Position numbers and translations under genes: made by a program
Part shown: positions 1 to 14,239 of the stretch, piece by piece
How positions within the stretch are numbered: the stretch's first letter is position 1
Layout: each line of letters opens with the position of its first letter
NCBI RefSeq assembly: GCF_000143415.4
Contig: NW_003314399.1
Location: forward strand, 148,909 to 212,908
DNA from: Selaginella moellendorffii
Lineage: Eukaryota > Streptophyta > Lycopodiopsida > Selaginellales > Selaginellaceae
Direction: 5' to 3'
Length of the DNA: 64,000 nucleotides
The notes under the pieces: model-generated
Told to the model about the DNA's origin: nothing
Seen by the model: the letters and a program-made list of their open reading frames with translations, nothing else
Database searches by the model: none

Positions 1-884
1 GGTAGGAGTTTACCTTGGGATTCTTGCTCTCCTCGGCAGAGTTTGCAACAGCATCAAACCCGACGTAAGCGAAGAAGACCACAGTTGCTCCGGTGACAAT
101 CCCGGAAAATCCAGTCGGAGCAAAAGGTGTCCAGTTTGATACATCGATTTGGAAAATTCCCACAGCAACCACCAGCAAAACAATGCACACCTGAAGGGAA
201 GAAGAGCAACAAATATCACAAAAATGAAAAGAACAGCACAAAGTTCTTCGGACCTTGTTGATCGTCATGACAGTGTTGAGAGTGGCAGACTCGCGGACGC
301 CCATGCACAGCACAGCCGAGAGCATCGCTAAAAGAGCTGGAGCGAGAGCGTTGATCGAAAGCCATCCATTGAGCAGCTCCAATCCCCCGGGTCCGATCCA
401 CAGCGGCATGGTTTTCCTGAGCGCTGGGAACAAGTTTTGGAGCAAGGATGCGAGGTAGCTGGCGAGACTCCGGGCGATGTTGGCAGCACCGACGTGGTAG
501 TCGAACATGAGATGGACGAACACCAGAAACCCCACGAGCTCGTTGAAAGTCTCGCGGGAGTAGAGATAGGCTCCACCGACAAGCGCCGGGAATCGAGAGG
601 AGAGCTCCGCATAGCACAGCGCGTTTAGAACGCACGCGGCTCCAGCGAGCGCAAAGCTCACCGCAACACCTGCAATTCATCGAAGAATTCCTCCCAAGAA
701 ACAAAGAGAGAGATTTACCAGGGCCGGCGTCGTGAGCAACCGTCCCAGTGATGACGAAGATGCCGGAGCCGATGGAAGCGCCAATGCCGAGGAGTATGAG
801 ATCGACCATGCCGAGCTTCCTGACGAGGCCGGCATCGCCACTGGAATCCAGCAAGCCCCCGCCCTCGTCGCCATGGCGCTCCAT
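1..884 (-). CDS. Cationic amino-acid transporter (CAT/APC family), 5' part only
   Basis: The protein belongs to the plant CAT group of APC-superfamily permeases, which carry basic or neutral amino acids across the plasma membrane or tonoplast. Exon 1 (884-719) starts at ATG 884 and encodes a short cytosolic N-terminus, then the first membrane helix with the APC-type glycine motif LGIGASIGSGIFV. Exon 2 (669-about 251) encodes further helices, including SFALAGAACVLNALCYAEL and a segment with ARSLASYLASLL. Exon 3 (190-14) contains GATVVFFAYVGFDAVANSAEE, a typical CAT transmembrane segment, and ends at a GT donor at 13-12. The rest lies beyond the window. Introns are 49-60 bp. The exon 2 donor (AAG|GTCCGA) is a weak match and is the least certain boundary. 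Family assignment is firm; the subgroup is not decided. Confidence 0.88.
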
Positions 885-1350
885 TGGAAAATCCCCAAAC
901 CCTAATTGGGAGAGAATATTCTATTTCAAAATTTTGCGGTCAAAATTAGGGCTCCTGAGATTTACACAACGCTGAGACTAAGAGATCTTCTCCTCTTGAG
1001 ATGGAATTCGCTCTCTCTCCACAAGTACCGCTTCTTCTTTCGATCCTGGTAAAGAGAACTTTCAGATAAAAATTTATGTTGACAAATTTATTTTTCTGAA
1101 ACAAACCTATATTAATTTTTCACACTTATGTTTTCATAATACTCAAAATGTGGCAGCAGATTAAAAACTTATCAAATTAAATATATATTAATATATTACA
1201 AAGTCCAATATTTCATAGCAGAACGCATGCGCTGCTCCAGCGAGTGCAAAACTTATGGAATTCATAAAAACATTCCTGTTCTTCGTGGTAGCAATTGTCA
1301 AAAGAAACAGATGGGAGAGAATATTCGATTTCAAAATTTTGTTGTCAAGA
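885..1350. other. Intergenic stretch with duplicated gene fragments
   Basis: There is no complete gene between the CAT start and the LysM gene stop. Positions 896-905 hold a telobox-like AAACCCTAAT just upstream of the CAT ATG, which is common in plant 5' regions. The rest is AT-rich. It includes short repeats of CAT exon 2 and 5' sequence (about 1205-1365) and of the LysM last exon (about 990-1046), listed separately. Confidence 0.7.
990..1046 (-). repeat. Fragment of the LysM gene's last-exon boundary
   Basis: The stretch TCCACAAGTACCGCTT followed by TTTCGATCCTGGT at 1018-1046 recurs at 1591-1628, where it is the start of the last exon of the LysM protein gene. In the copy at 990-1046 a few bases are missing and the rest of the exon is absent. 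It lies just upstream of the CAT gene, so a CAT-5'/LysM-3' block appears to have been duplicated and then partly deleted. Confidence 0.65.
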
Positions 1351-1365
1351 TTAGATTGTGTAGAG
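1205..1365 (-). pseudogene. CAT gene fragment (exon 2 start plus 5' flank)
   Basis: Positions 1213-1262 repeat the start of CAT exon 2 (about 619-667), reading on the minus strand a degenerate SFALAGAA-like peptide. Positions 1314-1357 repeat the CAT 5' flank at 909-952 with a shared GGGAGAGAATATTC run and a shared TTTCAAAATTTTG run. The first exon and first intron that should separate the two pieces are missing. It cannot encode a transporter. It is a leftover of a local duplication. Confidence 0.7.
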
Positions 1366-2741
1366 GACAATGCTGGACAAACCAGATAGGACGACGGGAA
1401 GGAGGTAAGCGATGGAGATTTTGATGGAGCTGGATGATGGAGGTGGTGCCGTTTGCCCCGGAGAGTTTGATCCTGCTCCTGGTGTTGGAGGTGGAATTCC
1501 CTCTGCCCCGGGTAAAGATGATGGCGCAAATGCTTCGGGAATTCCATCTCCCTCGGGGGCGTACGCGAAGGATGGCGGCGCTTGGACGTCTCCACAAGTA
1601 CCGCTTGTTGCGTTTCTTTCGATCCTGGTTTCGATCAATCATCCAAAAGATGATCTCGGCAGGACAAATAAAAATGACACTCACCTTGTGAAGATTTGGC
1701 GATTGTTGTATCCATCGTAGAGACACGACTCGATCGTGCAGCCTCCGGAGGAATTCGCCCCGGTGCTAAAGTTGCCGATTTGGAGACGAGAGTTTCGGCA
1801 GCCAAGCGAGCAATTCCGCGGAGCCGTAGGAGCTCTCGTGCAGTGAAGCCTGGATCATGAAATCAAGCCTTGATACTCTAGAAAAGCTCTAAGATTTCCA
1901 TACTCTGTTCCATCGCAATTGCATTGGACGCAACCATTGGCAGTGATCGCATAGCCTCCAGACGCCACAGTCAGGTTGGAATCCAGAGCGCTTCGATTGA
2001 ATCTAGCCCTGCAAGCTACACACATGCACACCACAAGATCATCAAGCTAGTCTTTGTAACGTACAAGACGTTACCTGGAACTGGAAGCTCGATCACAGCG
2101 CCCGCCTGTGACACATTCACCGAAGGATTCAAGCGATCAAACTCTTCCTGCGAGAGATTGTAGCTCCGGTAGAAACCCTCGCGGGATTCCCCATCCTGGA
2201 CCACGTACGCCATGAAGAGCGCATCGCGGCCGCCGAACGAATTCCCGCGGCAAGAGCAGGGGTACGGAATGGTGAGGTTTTGCCCGGCCAAGATCTTGTC
2301 CAGATCAACGATGCCGTTGGCGGCGGCGATCTCTTCTATGGTGACGAGTCCTCCGTACCTGTTGTTAGCGATCTGGAAGAGGAAGTCGCCCGGGGCGATG
2401 GTGTAGGTGGTGTTGCCCGATCGCTGCCCATTGGCGGCGCAGGAGCAAGGGACTGGAATCCGGAGGGTCTCCCCAGTTGAGAGCCGGGCGGAGGGATCGT
2501 CCGAGGGCGAGAAGGCGTTGGCAGCGAGGATGGCCTGGACGGGGATGGAGAAGAGGCTGGAGATGTTGGCGATGGTGGGGGAGAGCGAGCTGGATCTGTA
2601 AGCGAGCAGCGCTTGGCAGGGGGGATCGACGGTGGCGCGGCAGCTCTCGTTGAAGGAGGCGGCGTGGAGCTGGAGAGGGGCGATCGATCCCAAGAGGAGA
2701 ACGATTAGAATGGGAACGCCAATGCCGATAGTGGGCGCCAT
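1351..2741 (-). CDS. LysM-domain GPI-anchored protein, LYM/CEBiP type
   Basis: Extracellular LysM proteins of this type bind chitin or peptidoglycan fragments at the plasma membrane and pass the signal to a LysM receptor kinase. Four exons join in frame: 2741-2075, 2015-1904, 1849-1685 and 1624-1351, giving 405 residues. The N-terminal 27 or so residues form a signal peptide. A Cys-rich start (FNESCRATVDPPCQALL) is followed by LysM repeats, the clearest being NTTYTIAPGDFLFQIANNRYGG, with CxC pairs (PCSCAANG, PCSCRGNS) between them as in this family. Exon 2 has the conserved NLTVASGGYAITANGCVQCNC-like block. Exon 4 is Pro/Ser-rich and ends in a hydrophobic tail after SSSSIKIS, as expected for a GPI attachment signal. 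There is no kinase domain. The exon 2 acceptor was chosen at 2016 because only it keeps the conserved frame. Confidence 0.88.
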
Positions 2742-2990
2742 GGATCCTCGAAAGAAGAAAGAGGATGTGATGGAGAAATCTTTAGTGGCTACCGTTTATT
2801 TGCTGGATCGATCAATCAAGAGCGCCCATTGGGCACACGGTGGTTTCTTTGATGATGAGTCAACACGGCCACGCGCGCGAGAGTTTGACTCTAGAAGAAA
2901 TGAAAAGTCTCAAAGCATCAGTTTTTTTAAAGATCGAATATGCCGCTTTTAAATTTGAATTTGAAATTTGGGCGCGAACATAGATCCAGT
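2742..2990. other. Intergenic gap with no feature seen
   Basis: This is 249 bp between the LysM start and the BAT1-like stop, both on the minus strand. It must hold the LysM promoter. I see no clear TATA box or repeat. Confidence 0.5.
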
Positions 2991-5348
2991 TCATACTTTG
3001 TGGTTTTGGAAGTCATCTATATTCCGGACGGGCCCCTTGAACCACTTTCGCGCGTCTACAATCCACCACAGCGTGATCGCCGCGAGCAGCGCTCCCAGCG
3101 CGACGGGCGCGTAGTTAAACGTCTTGAGCTCGATGGGGTAGACGGTCGGGAGGAGGAACACGGCGACGGTGTAGCAGATCCACAGGAACGAGACGAGGCA
3201 CACGACTCTACTGGCGGGGCCGAGGTGGAATCGCCCGCGGTGGAACTGGGCCTCCGGTATCACCATCCGGGCGAAGATCGGGACCGCGTAGCCTCCCACC
3301 CAGCCGATGGTACACACGGACGTGATGGCCGTGAAGACGACGTCGACTTTGAGAATTGGCAGGCCCAGCAGGATGCAAAGGGCCGAGCACAGCCAGACTG
3401 CGTTGGCCGGGACCTTTCGCGTGGGGTGGACCACTCGCCAGACTCGAGAGTATGGGATTCCACCATCGCGTGAAAGAGCATAGACCTGTAAACGCGGCGG
3501 CGACTTGGTCATTCCTCGGTGAAAGCGAAAGCAGTGAAGTAGGACTGACGAGAAAACTTACAACTCGAGCGGCGCTGGTGGTGATTGAGAGGCCCCCGAA
3601 GAAGAAGGAGCCCCAGATGATGATCAGCAGCAGGATTGCTCCAATGCTGCTGTGGTAGCGCCCGTGGAACGCGTCGTAGAGTATCTGTGCTGGGACGTAT
3701 TTTCCAGCGGTCTCGTTGCTAGGATCGAATAAGTACGTAAAATCCTGTCATCAACAGCAACAGAAGAAAAGAAGAATGAGTCCGCTACAGAAAAGAAAGT
3801 GGAAAGTGCTGCCTTACCTGGATGCTAAAAGTCAAGGCGAGTATGTATGCCCACCCAAAAACGGAGACTAGTCCTATGGACGAAAGAATCGCAATGGGGC
3901 CGTTGATGTCCGCACCTTTTGTTTCTTCCGTCAAGTGTGCAGCTGAGTCGTAGCCGTAGAGGGAATACTGGCTGACCAACAAAGAGAGGATGAAGCCGTA
4001 TGCCCTGTTATCGATGCCGGTAATGCTTGGAAACGTCTCAAGCTTCGTAAACACAAACGATGCTGACTGAGTTTTCGGGGCGACCAGAGGCAGAAGAATC
4101 ACTATAAGTCCGCCACCAATAACCTGTGTCCAGAAAAATGCAAGGAGTGAGCAAGAGGGACAAAGCTCAAGCACCAAAAGATCGCGAACCTGCCACCACA
4201 TTGAGACAATGTCGATGAGCGCAATCACGTTCAGAGCAAATGTGTTCAAGACGGCCCAGACGAGAGTGAAACCAACGTACATGGCTAGAAAAACACCACG
4301 AGGAGCAAGGTATCCTCCGCCCTTCGCAGTTCCAGACGCAAGCAGTATTATATTTTGTAAGGCTTGAGCTCCTGCGTAAGCCTGATGATATTAAGAAGAA
4401 TATCTAAGCGGCCAGTTGAAAGTTTCATGCTAAAGCTCCAAAACTTGCCTGAGTTCCAATGGCTGCGATGAGTCCAATCGCTTCAAGCCAAGCACAGTAC
4501 CACGAAGACAATGGACCCCATCTTGGCCCAGCCAAGTGAGCTGCCCAGAAATACAGCGACCCCGTTGTCTGCGAAAGAAGCCACGCAATGAGTAAAGCCA
4601 AACGAGAATATTTTTCTTCTACTCACAGGGAACGAGGAGCAAATTTCCGCCATAGCGAAACCAATGAACCACGTAAAGAAGGTTACGATGACCCATCCCC
4701 AGACTGTTGCGGCCGGTCCAAAGTACGCATAGCTAGGACCAATTAGCGGCGTAATTCCTGTGAAGAGCGTCATTGTGGAGAATGAGATTGCCATGATTTT
4801 CAGCAACGTCTGCACGAAAGTCAAGCCACAGTGAATAAAGAAACGCCAGCACCGACTGCCACACTCGAATTAGATCGGGCGAGTCGCTCGCCCAATATCA
4901 TTGACGAAGAACACTGCTCCAGTCAATCGAAAGAAAAAAAAGGACAGGAAGGAAAAACAGGCAATCATCGAATCCCATCCCGGCATTGCTTGGAACCGGC
5001 AAAATGCCGACTTGATCAAGAATCACGGACAAAGACGACAGCATACCGATCGAAATCCTCTCAAGATCATGAATCACGGACAAAGCGGCAGCATACAATC
5101 CTCTCAAGATCACGAATCACGACACTAAGGACGTCGCAAGGCCTAGAATGTGAGGAATGCGAAATATTTACCATCTCGCGGCGGAGCTCCTGCTTGTATC
5201 CCAGCTGATTGAGGCGGCGCTCGGCGGGATCGAGGCTAGCATCCTCAATCAGAAGCTCCTGCTCCATGGCGCTCTTTGGCGCCGGTGCCCTGGCGCCTTC
5301 GCTTAAAGCGATTTTCCCTAATTCTTGCTCCTGTGCTTGGGCTACCAT
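2991..5348 (-). CDS. BAT1-type amino-acid/GABA permease
   Basis: This is an APC-superfamily permease like Arabidopsis BAT1/GABP, a bidirectional amino-acid or GABA transporter reported at plasma or mitochondrial membranes. Exon 1 (5348-5172) starts at ATG 5348 and encodes a hydrophilic N-terminus ending LNQLGYKQELRREM, a hallmark of the family. Exon 2 begins at 4809 with TLLKIMAISFSTMTLFTGI and the first helices. Later exons carry MAEICSSFP, QALQNIILL, MYVGFTLVWAVLNTF, the block SQYSLYGYDSAAHLTEETKG, and ALSRDGGIPYSRVWRVV. The last exon ends with the amphipathic tail WWIVDARKWFKGPVRNI. Total length is roughly 500 residues over eight or so exons, normal for the family, with no break. It is unrelated in subfamily to the CAT gene downstream, although both are APC permeases. 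Confidence 0.93.
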
Positions 5349-5594
5349 ATTGTTCCGATTTTAATGACAGAATGCTAACGTTAGAGACGTGAGAGCCCTA
5401 TAGCTCTTGGCGGCCACAAAATGGAGCAAGCATCCCCCCATTTATATTTCCACGAAGCATAGACTTTTGGAAGCCCCTGCCTATAGAATACAACACTCTT
5501 ATCAAATATCAACCTGCCACGTGGATGCAGACTTGTCAATGGGCTCTTTTAGGGTTTTCAATTATTGTCGGAATGACTTGTCAATGTAGCTTGG

Positions 5595-5611
5595 TTAGGG
5601 TTTAGGGGTTT
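5595..5611 (+). promoter_or_regulatory. Telobox-like TTAGGGTTT repeat before the PUR7 start
   Basis: TTAGGGTTTAGGGGTTT lies 20 bp upstream of ATG 5631. Telobox motifs near transcription starts are typical of plant housekeeping and biosynthetic genes. Similar AAACCCTAA motifs lie near the starts of several other genes here (896, 9477, 18840, 33002). Confidence 0.5.
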
Positions 5612-5630
5612 GCGGCGAGAGCCTGGCGGA

Positions 5631-7425
5631 ATGCGCTCTCCCGATTTCTCGATCTCTCTCTCGATGCCTCCAGCGGCGCTCGCCAGTGGCACGGGCGCCG
5701 CTTCTCTTGCTCTGCGCTCGAGGAATTTGTGCTGCGCGGCGACCGCGGGCGTGGATTTGAAGAGCGCGGTCTCTCGCCCCGAGATTTCGCAGGCGATTCG
5801 AGAGGCTGTGCCACATTGTCTCACAGAGACGAGGCTGGACGAGACTGTTCCTGGATTGGGTCCTAAGCGGCGAGGAAAGGTATGAAATATTTTTTTAGCC
5901 CCCACTAACTAAAATCGATGATTCCTGCCACTGGCTACAGGTGAGAGATGTGTATGAAACAAAGGATCATTTGGTAATCGTAACCACTGATCGAATGAGC
6001 GCGTTTGATCGAGTTTTGGCTTCGATTCCCTTCAAAGGACAGGTTTGTTTATGCTTTTTTTCGTTACTTTTCCAGTGGAAAAAAAAGTCTTTGTCTTGTT
6101 TCCTTAGGTCCTGAACCAGACAAGCGTTTGGTGGTTTAATAACACAAGACACATCACTCCAAATGCCTTTGTTTCGGCTCCTGATCCCAACGTCACCATT
6201 GCAAGGAAATGTGCAGTGTTTCCGGTGGAGTTCGTTGGTAACAGTGATTTTTTTCTCGACGCTCGGGCCTATTAAAGTCTCTCCTGTCTTTGTTTTTTCT
6301 TCTTTTTCTTGTAGTCCGAGGTTATATCACTGGAAGCACGAGCACGTCGCTGTGGACAGTTTACAACCAAGGCATCCGGTATTATTGCGGGAACGATCTC
6401 CCTGAAGGTTCTTTCTTGTTTTCATTCTTCGTTAAGGAACTGTTTGCCTGAGTTTTCTTGCTGCCAGGGCTGATAAAAAACCAGCGTCTCGATTATCTCA
6501 TGCTCACTCCGACTACAAAGTCTGACGATCATGATCGGCCAATTTCCGGCGAAGAGGTGAAAAGTTAGTGACGTTCAGCATTAAATGCTGTACTCATTTT
6601 AACATTGAATCTTTAGATTGTGGAGCAAGGCCTGATGTCCGAGGCTGACTATAAAAGCGTTTCCAGTAAAGCTCTTGCGCTTTTTGCTTATGGCCAGGTG
6701 GGAGAGAAACGTTTTGTTTTTTTTTTCCTTACACTCCTTGCATGCTTTGTGCAGGAAGTTGCCTTGAAGCACGGCTTGCTGCTTGTAGATACGAAATATG
6801 AGTTTGGGAAGATGGCAGATGGATCAATATGTTTGATTGACGAGGTCGACCTTTCTAACCATGGGAATGTCAATCAAAAGTCTGAACTTTTACTTTTCTA
6901 GGTGCACACGCCTGACTCGAGCCGATATTGGATCGCTGGATCATATGAGGAGCGAATGAAACAGGGTCTGGAGCCTGAAAACATTGACAAGGTATTTAGT
7001 TGTGTCTTTTACCAATGGCTCTTTTTCGAACTATTTAAGCAGGAGTTCCTTCGACTCTGGTTCAAGGACAATTGCAATCCTTACAAAGACAAGGTCTGGC
7101 TCGTGGTCGTACTTTTTCGTTTTTTCTCCAAACACCCGTGTGCTTTGTAGGTTCTCCCGGACGCTCCAGTCGAACTAGTGACTGAACTCGCATGGAGGTG
7201 ATTTACGAAACACACTCTCTTTCCTTTGCACTTAGCTGACCGGTTTTTCCAGATACATCCATTTGTACGAGACAATCACTAGCGAGAAAATGATAGTCCC
7301 CGAGAAAGCCGAGGTAAAAAATTGCGATTTTTAGAATGAAACACAAAAGGTTGAGTTCTTGCGTGTACACTTGACAGGAGGACGCTCACGAGAGGATCAC
7401 GAGGAGCGTCATTCAAGCATTATGA
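5631..7425 (+). CDS. PUR7: SAICAR synthetase (phosphoribosylaminoimidazole-succinocarboxamide synthase)
   Basis: It catalyses ATP-dependent joining of aspartate to CAIR to form SAICAR, a middle step of de novo purine synthesis, in plastids of plants. Exon 1 (5631-5879) encodes a Ser/Ala-rich N-terminus like a transit peptide and ends in the P-loop-like start RRGKVRDVYE, which continues in exon 2 (5941-6042). Recognisable blocks follow: [89 protein letters not shown] and [12 protein letters not shown]. The last two are the substrate and metal-binding motifs. The protein ends VIQAL at stop 7423-7425. There are about ten short exons with introns of 60-90 bp. The start is the first in-frame ATG; nothing is missing. 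Confidence 0.95.
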
Positions 7426-7700
7426 ACGTGCAGAGAAGTCCCCGGCGTACGCTTTGCAAAGAATCTCCCTTTTTTTTTTTAACTTTTTCTTTGTCTCTTG
7501 ACGTGAACTCAATCAAGCTTGCTCGCTGCCTTGCAGTCACAGCCAACCAAAACCGATCGATTGAGCCAAGAAAACGAATAAGTCCACCAATGCGGCCTTT
7601 TGTCGCATTACACATACGTATGAATACATCTCTCCCCCTCCAATCTGTACACTGTTATTCCTGCTAGAGTAGAATGGTTTTGATTGACTCTTCCTTTTTT
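7426..7700. other. Convergent 3' intergenic region
   Basis: This is 275 bp between the PUR7 stop (+) and the F-box gene stop (-). It should hold both 3' UTRs. No further feature is seen. Confidence 0.5.
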
Positions 7701-9062
7701 CTACTCGAGTTTCTCGCTTGGCCAGAGTTTGGTCCAGATAGAAATCTCCTCCTTTGTGCGCAGCTTTCGTACGCCACCATAGAAGCCCTCACCTTCGTTG
7801 CCTTCTTCGCAGTGATTGGCTCTGTTGATAGGAGCCTTGCGCCATCTCGATCCGAGCGTGTATTGATTGAATTCCAACCAGACAATCTCTACAACCAACG
7901 AAAACAAATCAACGAAGAATCTCATCATCCTGCTGCGAAAAAAGCGAGAAAAGAAACTCGGACCACCAACTTACCGTGAAGGTGACACTGGCACTGGTGG
8001 TTTCTCGGGCACAAGTCCGTGTGGCCAACGATTCCATACCACCATCCTGGCAGGAAGAAGTCACGGGTAAAAAAGAGATGGCGGAGCTTCTCGTACTGAC
8101 CATATGGAAAGTCTCTGTTGCGTCTCCACTGGACCTCGATGTGATCCCCCGGTCGCAGATCGTGGAGGCAGTCCGAGGCGTGGAGCTCGTGAGCGGCCGT
8201 GTCCACTGGAGGAGCTCGGACTCGTTCCCAGGGAACGTCCTCCTCGTAGACACTGGTGCGCGGGCCGTGTGGAGGATAGCTGAAGCTTCACAACACCAGC
8301 GCGATTCAAGCACTCTTTCCTGGATGACGAGCTTTGTATCACAGAAAAAACGCTCTTTTACCTTGCGAGGAACGCGTCAGTGGCGCTGTTGTAGCTCACC
8401 TCGGCATCGTAGCACGAAAGCATGAATCCGACGTGACCGTTCTGTGCAAGCAAAGAGGAAAAGAAGAGCAAACAAGCAAACGCTTCCGTGAGGAACTCGT
8501 CCAAAGTTTTCGCGAAGTTGGCTCTCACCTCTCGGTTGTAGACCTGAGCTGGGAAGCGAAATCGCCCGGTTTCCAGATCCCAGTACCACGCCATGAGCGA
8601 ATTCTCGCCCACTGCCGCTTTGCTCCGCCGCTGCGCCTGTGGATTCATCCACGACACCGGTAGAATGCACGAGAGCGGCCACAGCCAAATCCCCGAGGAA
8701 CGAGAGCAAGGCTCGCTTCCACACTCCTCTCTCGCGGCCAGGCCGAGTTGCCACTCCGCGAAAGCCAGCCTGCCAGTGACTTTCCCCCATTTCTCGTAGA
8801 CGAGAGCTTCCCAGAGATGGTTGCTCCGGCACTTCTTCCGCAATTCCCTGCACACTCCAGCCATTTGGCACAGCGCCACCGCGGGGAGGCGAGTGAGGAT
8901 GCCTTCCATGACGAGCTCTGGCAGATCCAGGAAGCCCAGCTGCCTGGAATCCTCCACATTCTCCACCTTCTTGACACACCTCCGCGAAAACATGACTAGA
9001 ACTCTTCCCTGGACAAGCTCGAGCAAGAATTCGACAAAGAGCCAGTTCCAGAGGATGGTCAT
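7701..9062 (-). CDS. F-box protein (At2g26850-like, membrane-anchored type)
   Basis: F-box proteins are substrate adaptors of SCF ubiquitin ligases. Exons 9062-8529, 8441-8362, 8279-7975 and 7888-7701 join in frame to 368 residues. The N-terminus is hydrophobic ([16 protein letters not shown]), as in the plant homologs, and suggests a membrane-bound form. The F-box follows: [19 protein letters not shown], then [16 protein letters not shown] and [13 protein letters not shown]. The C-terminal half is the plant-specific domain of this family with [49 protein letters not shown] and [10 protein letters not shown]. An upstream in-frame GTG-initiated extension is open but has no ATG, so ATG 9062 was chosen. 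The substrate is unknown. Confidence 0.9.
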
Positions 9063-9797
9063 CTCATGCTGGAACTCACGCAAAGAGGAAGAAGAGAAGA
9101 AAAAAGAGAGGAAGAAATCGCCCAGCACGACAGTTATCAGCCAAAAACTAAGCCCAGTCGGTTATGGAAACAATTTCTTTCGCGAAAGAAAGAGGAGAAG
9201 AAGCCCAGGCCAGAATTGGAAGGAAGAAGAAGCATAGCGGAGAGTTTTTCGCGCGATTTCTCCCACAATTGGGGGACTGATCGTCAATGACACTGCTGGA
9301 TTTCGTCAATGGAAATCAGAGGAAATCGCCAGTGGCACCAGTGGTAGCGAGGGATTTCCAGGCGCGCCGATTCAACGCGGGGCCTGGCATTGGAAAGGAA
9401 TCGACGTACTTACCACCAGCACGCGCGAGATTCCATCCATACCAGCCCAGCGCCGCGACGATGGCGCAGCGCTAACTAAAACCCTAACCTGTCATGATCG
9501 CTTTTGTTCGTGTGGTGACTCGATATTAGATAGTGACATTGTGCCTAGCATTCTCGTCTAATTGGACGGCGAGGGAAAAAAAAGATTTAGTTTCTAGAAC
9601 TTAGCGAGAAAGAAAACACTTTAGTATTTGGCTTCTAGTCAAGCCATCGATCGATCCTAGATTTTCCTCTAGTCTAATAAGAAAAAAAGAAAGAAAAGGA
9701 AACAGAAATCTTAACTTCTAGCAAGCAAGAAAAAAGATCTTAGCTCTAGTCAAGGAAAAAAAATTCTAGCCCATCGATCGATCGATCGATCGGTCGA
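9063..9797. other. Intergenic region with low-complexity and GATC-type repeats
   Basis: This is 735 bp without a supported gene. It should hold the F-box gene promoter and 5' UTR. From 9540 to 9770 it is purine-rich with repeated TCTAGTCAAG-like and AGAAAAAAGA runs. It ends in a (ATCG)n microsatellite at about 9773-9799 that reaches the stop codon of the next gene. Confidence 0.6.
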
Positions 9798-9799
9798 TC
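9773..9799. repeat. (ATCG)n microsatellite
   Basis: Five to six tandem ATCG units, with one G substitution, end at the 3' end of the thioredoxin-like gene. Confidence 0.8.
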
Positions 9800-10500
9800 A
9801 TCCACTTTTGATGGGTCTCACGCTCTCCAGTAAATACGATAGCCCCGTGACGACATGGAGGCGAGAGTATGGAACTCCCGTCTTTGCGAGAGCTCTTCCT
9901 CGCGAATCCAGGAGAACGAAGCATGGGACGTATTTGATGTCGTAGTAGAGCACCTGGAGAGATGATCGAAACGCCATGAAGTTTGGAGGATCAAACACAA
10001 GATCATAGTACCTCTGGAAGCCACTTCTTGTTATCCACATCCGCCATGACGATGCCCAGCCAGTCCTGGTTCTTGCGCTCCACTTCCAGCACCAGATCCA
10101 GCAGCGACTTGCAGAGCGTGCACTTGGGCGAGTAGAACTCGAGGATCACGGCCTTTTTCCTGCTGGATAGAGCCAGAGCTAGAGCTCGCTGCTCGGCCTC
10201 CCCTTGTTCTTCCTGGGATAACTCCGCTGCTTCACCACCATCCTTTCGGCCCAGTCCCTGGATGTGAGCTACGAGGGGTGCTAGAGGATTCCTCGCCCTG
10301 GAAGTTTTACCAGATCTAGCTCTAGCTGATGCTGGTACCTGAGTGACGAGACGATCGATCGCTTCCAGCTGGGGGGCCAGCCTCTGGAAGAATTCACCGA
10401 CGTTCTTGAGCGCTCGGCAAGCATCCAGGCTCAAGCGCTCCGGGACTTGGGTGTCCAAGACTGGCCATCTTTGCCACTGCACGCCTTCCCGGCTGCTCAT
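9798..10500 (-). CDS. Thioredoxin-fold protein with CTLC motif
   Basis: Exons 10500-10012 and 9953-9798 give 214 residues. The N-terminal 110 residues are charged and Ala-rich with no clear domain. The C-terminal part is a thioredoxin fold: [21 protein letters not shown] with a CxxC pair (CTLC), then [21 protein letters not shown], and the cis-Pro region [20 protein letters not shown]. The CxxC differs from the WCGPC of classical thioredoxins, so it may be a redox protein of a plant-specific, probably plastid, group. No transit peptide is obvious from ATG 10500, so an upstream exon could be missing. A decayed copy of this gene lies at 14530-14815. I do not recognise a named ortholog. Confidence 0.78.
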
Positions 10501-10549
10501 GCTTCACATCACTTAGGTTTCAATGAACAGTGCATAGAACGGGGGAATA

Positions 10550-10800
10550 TTCTCATCAGCGCCACCAGAAAAACTGACCAGTGAGCGGCGACTTTTGGTT
10601 GTGCCTCAGAGGAATGGTCAGCACCCGTTTTCTGCAAGTCACAGAAGCGAAACGACGAGGAGAAATCTGCAGCAGCTTGAGCAACTCTGGTGGCTGACGA
10701 AGTTCTCGCTGATGGCTCTGAAATTCTGCTGTCCACAAAGCTGTTAAGATGGTGGAATCTTGTGAGCACTAGGATGAAATCAGTAGCTCATCAAACTGAT
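10550..10800 (-). pseudogene. Decayed copy of the PCH2 3' end
   Basis: On the minus strand this region matches the last exons of the PCH2 gene (14868-15200). The shared stretches are GCCACCAGAAA, the AGCAGCTTGAGCAA-like run, the run TCTCGCTGATGG, ATTCTGCTGTC-CACAAAGCTG, and a GGATGAAAT at the far end. In frame it still reads a broken GRVL...LP...FLVAL, but indels and stops prevent translation. It sits directly upstream of the intact thioredoxin-like gene. That mirrors the PCH2 locus, where the order is the same but the thioredoxin part is the decayed one. Confidence 0.75.
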
Positions 10801-11273
10801 CATTCCAAGCTGACTAGTCGGGGCAGTGCCCCTTCACTTAAAAATCCTACAATCTATGCAAAGCTCCAGAGCTAAGGACTCTATCTACTTGTAAATAAAC
10901 TCCCACAACCTTATCACAAAACTCGGGTAATTTGTTTTGCACCTGGTAGTAAAGCTGCGAATCTACGTAGTATCTAAGGAGATAAGATGAGCGCCCTAGA
11001 AAGCTTGGACTGTGTACAAGGAACAATCGCCTTCACCACCTTTGTCTCTTGCTGCTCCCAGTGAAACTAATCTTGGAAACTTGGAATCTTGGAATCTTGT
11101 AGAATCAGATTCCAAATTTTCATGTTTATTGCTCACTTTAGATCTTTTGTAATTCCCTTAATTCTTCCGAATCACCTCGCTGGGGAAAACACCATATGAT
11201 GCTGAATATATTTGAGCCTTGCCCTGAGCAAGATCAGAATAGCTAAGAGCAAAACTGGCAGAAGAGGGGAATT
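10801..11273. other. 3' flank of the glucose-6-phosphate isomerase gene
   Basis: No gene is seen. It presumably includes the 3' UTR of the isomerase gene, which ends at 11274. There is a short CTTGGAA repeat near 11070-11100. Confidence 0.5.

Positions 11274-14239
<2,966 letters not shown>

Noticed and set aside
1188-1595. 135-codon minus-strand open stretch
   Set aside because: Another frame of the LysM last exon running into the CAT fragment; the peptide has no family features.
9287-9475. 62-codon plus-strand open stretch, and a minus-strand reading WYGWNLARAG before a GTAAGT
   Set aside because: On the minus strand there is an in-frame stop and no ATG upstream; on the plus strand there is no domain or continuation. 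Likely promoter or 5' UTR of the F-box gene.
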